From assembly GCA_013400115.1 (NCBI GenBank), contig VXBP01003605.1, positions 62,001 through 126,000 on the forward strand: a stretch of 64,000 nt of DNA. The letters are read 5' to 3'. The position numbers and the translations under genes were made by a program. The first letter of the stretch is position 1. The number at the start of each line of letters is the position of its first letter. Shown piece by piece: positions 58,893 to 64,000 of this stretch. The notes below the pieces were generated by a model, which saw only the letters and a program-made list of their open reading frames with translations, made no database searches and was not told where the DNA came from. The stretch comes from Rhinopomastus cyanomelas. Lineage: Eukaryota; Chordata; Aves; Bucerotiformes; Rhinopomastidae.

Positions 58893-61800
58893 TTAAAACA
58901 TTTGCTGTTTAACAAAGCTGTCTAATCTAAGTCAGAAAAAAACCACAAGCTTTAAGTCTAACAGCAGCATGTTAGAACAAAAAACAAATGACAATACTTC
59001 TAAAGCTTTTCCTATGATTAAATTGCTTATAAACTGAACAGGTTAGAGGCTGGGGCACCACCACCTGCAGCTGGCTAGGTAGAAATGTTACCTTATCTTC
59101 CCTGCATTGTTTGGAGAGAGGATTGCTCAGAGGTTACGGTATTTTGAGGACCTTAATGCCAGCCTGCTGCCATTGTTCTGGTCATGCGATACTTTCTGCC
59201 AAGTGTCCCATTACCAGCAGCAGGCAAGGTGTGTTTCACCGGGTCACAACAAGTCTTTACTTCTGAACATCACGCTTGCCTCTGGAACAGATTTGGGCTG
59301 TTACTAGTTTGGGAATGGAAACCTAATTAAAATAAGCACAAGTTAGTTTTTTAACATTTGGAAAAATTTTATTGACAGTATCCCCAAAAAAAGCCCACAT
59401 TTAGAGGAGAATCTGTTCTTTGCTAAAGAGGGAAGTGCTTTTTTCCATGTAATGATGTGATCTGGTTTTGTAACTCGTGTAAGCCCAATGTGCCTTTTCT
59501 GTTGTTCATTCTAGCAGGAGAGTCTCTAATGTGGTAATTGACATCTTTAGAAGATGTTCTTAACTGGTATTTCACTAATGATGTCTCATGGGGGGAAAAT
59601 AATGAAGAATTGAACATACATGTCTTTAAAAAGTCGGAAAACATATGGATTAGTTCCTGCTGTACTACGGTATTAAGCGGGGTGTAGATGAACATTTGCA
59701 AGCCGTGTGCAAATGGACTGGGGTAAAACTGCTGCTCGGGGACGATTTCTGCCTCACACAGGTTAGTAACAGGACCTTATGCCAGTGCAACAAAAGGGTG
59801 GATTTGGGTTTTGTTTTCATGTGGTTGGAGTCTAAGTGCTGATAGCAAAGCCCTGGCTCAGTCCTCAAGGGCTTTCACAGGGAGGTCAGAGGGACCCAGG
59901 TAATGAGGTCCTCTTTCATTTCATTCTAAAATTGGCTTGGATGCGATTCAGTGCCTGCAGAGTGAAACCAGGCTTCACCCGTCTGCTATGGCTTGTGGGG
60001 GAGAGTGACAGATTTGCCATTAAGAGAAAACTTCTTCCTTTGCCATGATAAAAACTGCCTAAACTCAGTCAGTCAGATGATTTACTTGAAAAGGCTTTGG
60101 AATATGTCCCAAAAACACAACCCCAGAAACCTTTATTGAAGTAAGTACCTTTCCTGGAGTAAGCAGAGCTGCTAATAAGCAGCTACTCACTTGAGTAACA
60201 CAGAATGATGCTTTGATTCTGTAATTTGCCTGCCTGCTGATGTTTAATGATGTTTACTTGTAGGAATGATGTGTTTTGGAAAGTGAGGTCAGCTGGAGCA
60301 TTTGCGGTGTTCGTCTGTCTGCAACCCTTGATCTTGCGATGCATCAGCCACTAAAAAAAGAAGTGATTACCCAACTGTAGAAATGAAATGGTGATATTAG
60401 TGGGTGGTACCCTGTGAATATTCTCGACTACAGCAATTACTCTAATTTCAAAACAACAGTAAAGAGTAAAGTATTTTCTATCGAAGGTTTTACAAATAAG
60501 CACCATATCGTTGCAGTTGGAGTGATGCTATCTTATAATACAAATGTGCGTTATTGTGATTCACTTCATGAAGGACTGCCCTTTCCTGGTGCATCCCCGA
60601 AGGTCTGTGCGTGAGGAATTCGCTACGGAAAAACAGACTGAAAAGGAAAACTCAAGACTGAAAAATACTGTGATCCATCATCACTCCCGTGATCCAATAA
60701 AGATGTTTAAACTGCCCTGTAGAATATTGCTGTACTCTAAGCCTTCAAGGCCTTCAGTGCCATTATCTTCATACTTGAGACAAGTCGATTTCCTGGGAGT
60801 TACCACTACCACTCAGAAGAAGCTGTTTTAGTAGAGAAAGTAGTATTTTGATGCCAAAAAACTCCTGTGGAAATAAAAGCTGAAATGTGTTTGAATATCC
60901 ACACTTGCTTTTACAAATGACCTAAATAATGCAAACTGCACTGAATGCCGTGTGAGCTTTTACTTGAGGCAGCACAGTGCTTCTCCACTGGCCTTCCAGT
61001 TGCTGCAAAAGGAGCAAAGTGTATGTTTGCTCTCCACTGGACATGCACTGCCATTTACCTCAGTAACAGAGGATTGGGGTTTGGATACATCTAGCAGACA
61101 ACTCTATGGGGAAGGCATCTGGGGAACTCTGATCTAGGTTTGCCTGAATGTAGTGGAAATCAGTGGAAAGCATCAATTTAAGTTTTGGTGTTTGAAAAAA
61201 GTGCTTTTTATCAGTTTAGCTCTGATCCCTTCCCATGTTTCAGCAGGAATGTGGGCGTTGAAAAATGTTAATCCAGATATATGACATTGTTTTTCAGAAC
61301 ACAAGTCACACCTTGGCTACAGCAGTTAAAGGAAAATATTTTAGATAAGGAATTGCAAGGATTAAAAAATAGTTCACTCTGTGTCCAGTGTTATCTCTGG
61401 TTTGGGAAGATAAATGTAGTAAGTGTAAAGTGTTTCAGCTGATTTGAAAGACAGATAAGTAAACCCATAATTTTAAATCTCACCACAAATTAACTCCACA
61501 GATTATTGCTAAATACTATGGGACAAACTAAAGGCAATAACCTGCACATTTTAAAAAACAGAAAGAAAATTGAAGCAGAATCTTCCCCTAATCTTCCCTC
61601 TTTGTGTTCATCTGCCCTTGCTGCTCACACTGCAGGTGAGCTGACCACAGCCTGGAACCCTCCAGTGCTCACACAGCAACCCTTCTAGGTTGTCTAGAAA
61701 AAGACCCAAAAGGCCAAACTGGGCAGCTCTGCCTGCTGGCTGACAAGGAAACACTGCCTTCATCTTTGTGTTAGCTCTGACTCTTGAGTGTCTTGAGCTG

Positions 61801-64000
61801 ATGCAACTCACCTAAGAAAACCCGTTTGTGCTGGGTGAGCGGAATCTGCTAAATGGAAGGTTCAGCACCAGCAAAGGAGGGTTATCACTGGGAGAAGTGA
61901 CCTGGCTGTGTGTAGCACAGATAAAGGGAATTGTAAGAGGGCAGTTCTCTCCCTTTTCACAGCCAAGAACAGCAAGGAGCGTGGCTTGTTATTTCATGCA
62001 ATTGCACCCTGTGTCAAAGGGCCTGCTGGGTGGAATCCCAGCCCTGTGGTCTTGCCTTCCCCTGTCTGTATCTTTGTAGTTTTGCTTCTCTGGGCAGCTC
62101 AAATAAAATAGCCTTGGTCAGGACTCCAGTTTGTTCCAGAGTGAAGAGTCTAGCTGACGCAAACAACTCACAAACTGATACAAACAACTAATAAAAAAGA
62201 GTCTTGATGAGTAAAACAAATTGTTCTGGCCAAAATGTTTTCTGTCTGTGGCTACGCTGGGGATTTTGATAACAGAAATAGCACAAAATGTCATGGGGAA
62301 GTTTGCTGCCAAAAGCTTGTAACTGGTGTTTGTCTATGGATCATCTCTTTTTGCTTCTTCAACATTGGAAATATCTTCTGTCACTTGTGTTTGATCTTTC
62401 CATGCTGAGCACTTACACCTAACCACTGCTGGTCCTCTGCAGAAGTACATGAATGGGCAGGAACAAAGCCTGTGGAGGTGTATGTTTCAATGCCGGCGTT
62501 TATAAATGAATCTAAATGACTCGGGCCTCCTTCCACTGAGTTACTTAAATCCTTTGAAACAAAACACTCCCCTCCAAATGGTGTCAGTCCTCCACATTAC
62601 TTACAGGTGTAATAGGAGTTTCCGTGTCAACTCTTCAGTTGCCTTCTAGCACAAACGTACAATGAGGAGAAGGATGAAGAGTTTAGTGTTAGCGTGAGGG
62701 CTTCTCAGACACCTCTGATTGAAACCCCTATGTTGTTTCAAACTCGCTGATACACTGATACGCCTCATGTCGTCTCACCAGCTGTCACAAGTAGTTAAAA
62801 GCGTCTGTGGCCAAAGTAAACCTGACAGGGGGCTGAGTGAGGGAGAAGGTTCAGCATTTCAGCTTGCAGTGGCTCTAGAAGGACATTTCATGCTACCCAA
62901 ACCATTCGCTCCAAAGTCTGATGAAGTTTGCAGTGAGCACCAGAAAGCCTTTAATCGAAGCAGCTCCCAAGACAGGGCAGATGAACGCTGGATCTTCTGA
63001 GAGATGCTGCGCTCCACAGAAGCCACACTGAAGGAGTTTCAAAGAGATTTGAGAGTTTGATTACACGCTGCTGGTACTCCCGTTGCAGGCACAGTGGAAG
63101 TTGAGCTTGAGCTAATTAGCAAAAACTGGAACTTGAGGACAAACAGGACACTGGCAGGATGTTCTGTTACTTGGCAAACATGACCAATGCGAACTTCAGA
63201 GAGAGACCAGTATAATGAGGAGTTAATCACCCCAAAATCACCCGTTCTTCTGTCAGGCTAAATTAAAATCTGTTTCTGAGAGCTAATGAAACTTATGCAG
63301 ATGCATTGGCGGAGCACTGGACTGATAACGTCTTTTTTAGAAGAATGGTATCTTTCTAGTTTCCAACCTTATTTTGGTTATCAAACTGCATGAAGTTTCA
63401 TGGTGGAAAACAAAATTGCTAGAAATAGTTCCTAAAAAAACAGATGTAAAAAAATTCATTGAGACTAGCTAGGAACTAAGAGGATTTGTTTGTCCCCAGT
63501 AGATCACAATTTGGGGTGACGTGTGCAAATGCTATGGAGGAAACGGACTGACATATGGAATCAGCAGACAATACTTGATTGTGTGAAGTCAGCGTGGTGT
63601 TTGTATGGTTAAGTAATCAACAAGAACATTGATCTAAAGTCTTTAAAAATAGGATTTATGTTAATAAAATGCATATCTGAGTAGTTCTGCAGGATGTCAT
63701 TTTTAGGAGATATGTGAAGAGAAGCTTGATTAATATTTATAAAAGTAGGAAGCAAAAGATGGGATGAGCAGTTCTCGAGAGCTATAGTCCCCTAACGCTG
63801 ACACCCACCTGTTGTTCCCTAGCCCTAAACTCCATGTGTCTTATAAGACTGAGTATTGGTGATGTAAGCTCCTGGGTTTGGTTTTAGTGTTTCAGTAACT
63901 CTGCCTTCTTGAATAATTCAAAATCTCACTTTGCATCCTGACAGTCTTTGTTACGAGGACTGGACCTAAATAAAGGTAAACCCAAGCAGACGTGTGTTGT
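58893..64000. other. Intergenic sequence to the window edge
   Basis: Unique sequence without recognised repeats. There is no HIPK3 coding exon and no CpG island of the kind expected at its promoter, so that gene, if syntenic, starts beyond 64,000. Confidence 0.7.

Noticed and set aside
58893..64000. Possible first exon of HIPK3
   Set aside because: There is no CpG island and no recognisable HIPK3 residues in any frame. Synteny alone does not justify placing an exon.
1..64000. tRNA, rRNA, snoRNA, CRISPR or endogenous retrovirus
   Set aside because: I looked for cloverleaf genes, C/D-box pairs in introns, regularly spaced repeats and LTR or gag-pol type sequence and saw none that could be supported.

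Overview
This window is vertebrate nuclear DNA, almost certainly from a bird. It holds a multi-exon gene with standard GT-AG introns, mostly of modest size. There are about sixteen truncated copies of CR1, the dominant LINE of bird (and other sauropsid) genomes, many ending in the typical ATTCTATG-type 3' repeat. It contains a single recognisable protein-coding gene.

Positions 1-33,953 hold CSTF3 on the minus strand. CSTF3 encodes CstF-77, the scaffold subunit of the cleavage stimulation factor that selects mRNA polyadenylation sites. I placed 20 coding exons base by base. Every join keeps frame, and together they give 649 codons from the initiator methionine into the conserved C-terminal segment. 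The family protein is about 717 residues, so the rest of exon 20 and a last exon lie beyond the left edge. The twelve HAT repeats are complete. Intron 3 (13.3 kb) and intron 1 (7.4 kb) are the large introns.

Two CSTF3 regulatory features stand out. First, reading through the weak exon-3 donor gives a 103-residue protein with a stop after 27 intronic codons, followed by a poly(A) signal and a U/GU-rich tract. This matches the autoregulatory short isoform known from mammals. Second, a 100-bp exon-like segment with good splice sites lies in intron 1 and is open in the frame that continues into exon 2.

Positions of about 33,480-34,460 form a CpG island covering the CSTF3 start, with ETS-, YY1- and ZNF143-like motifs, and it is a likely divergent promoter. 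From there to 64,000 I find no coding exon: this is AT-rich unique sequence with scattered CR1 copies. From gene order known in other vertebrates, it should be the CSTF3-HIPK3 intergenic interval and may carry a divergent lncRNA, but no HIPK3 coding sequence is present.

The rest is repeats: CR1 in both orientations, one ancient MIR-like SINE in intron 3, small tandem duplications and microsatellites. Single ambiguous bases at 28,190 and 57,555 both sit at abrupt breaks inside CR1 copies and may mark assembly joins.
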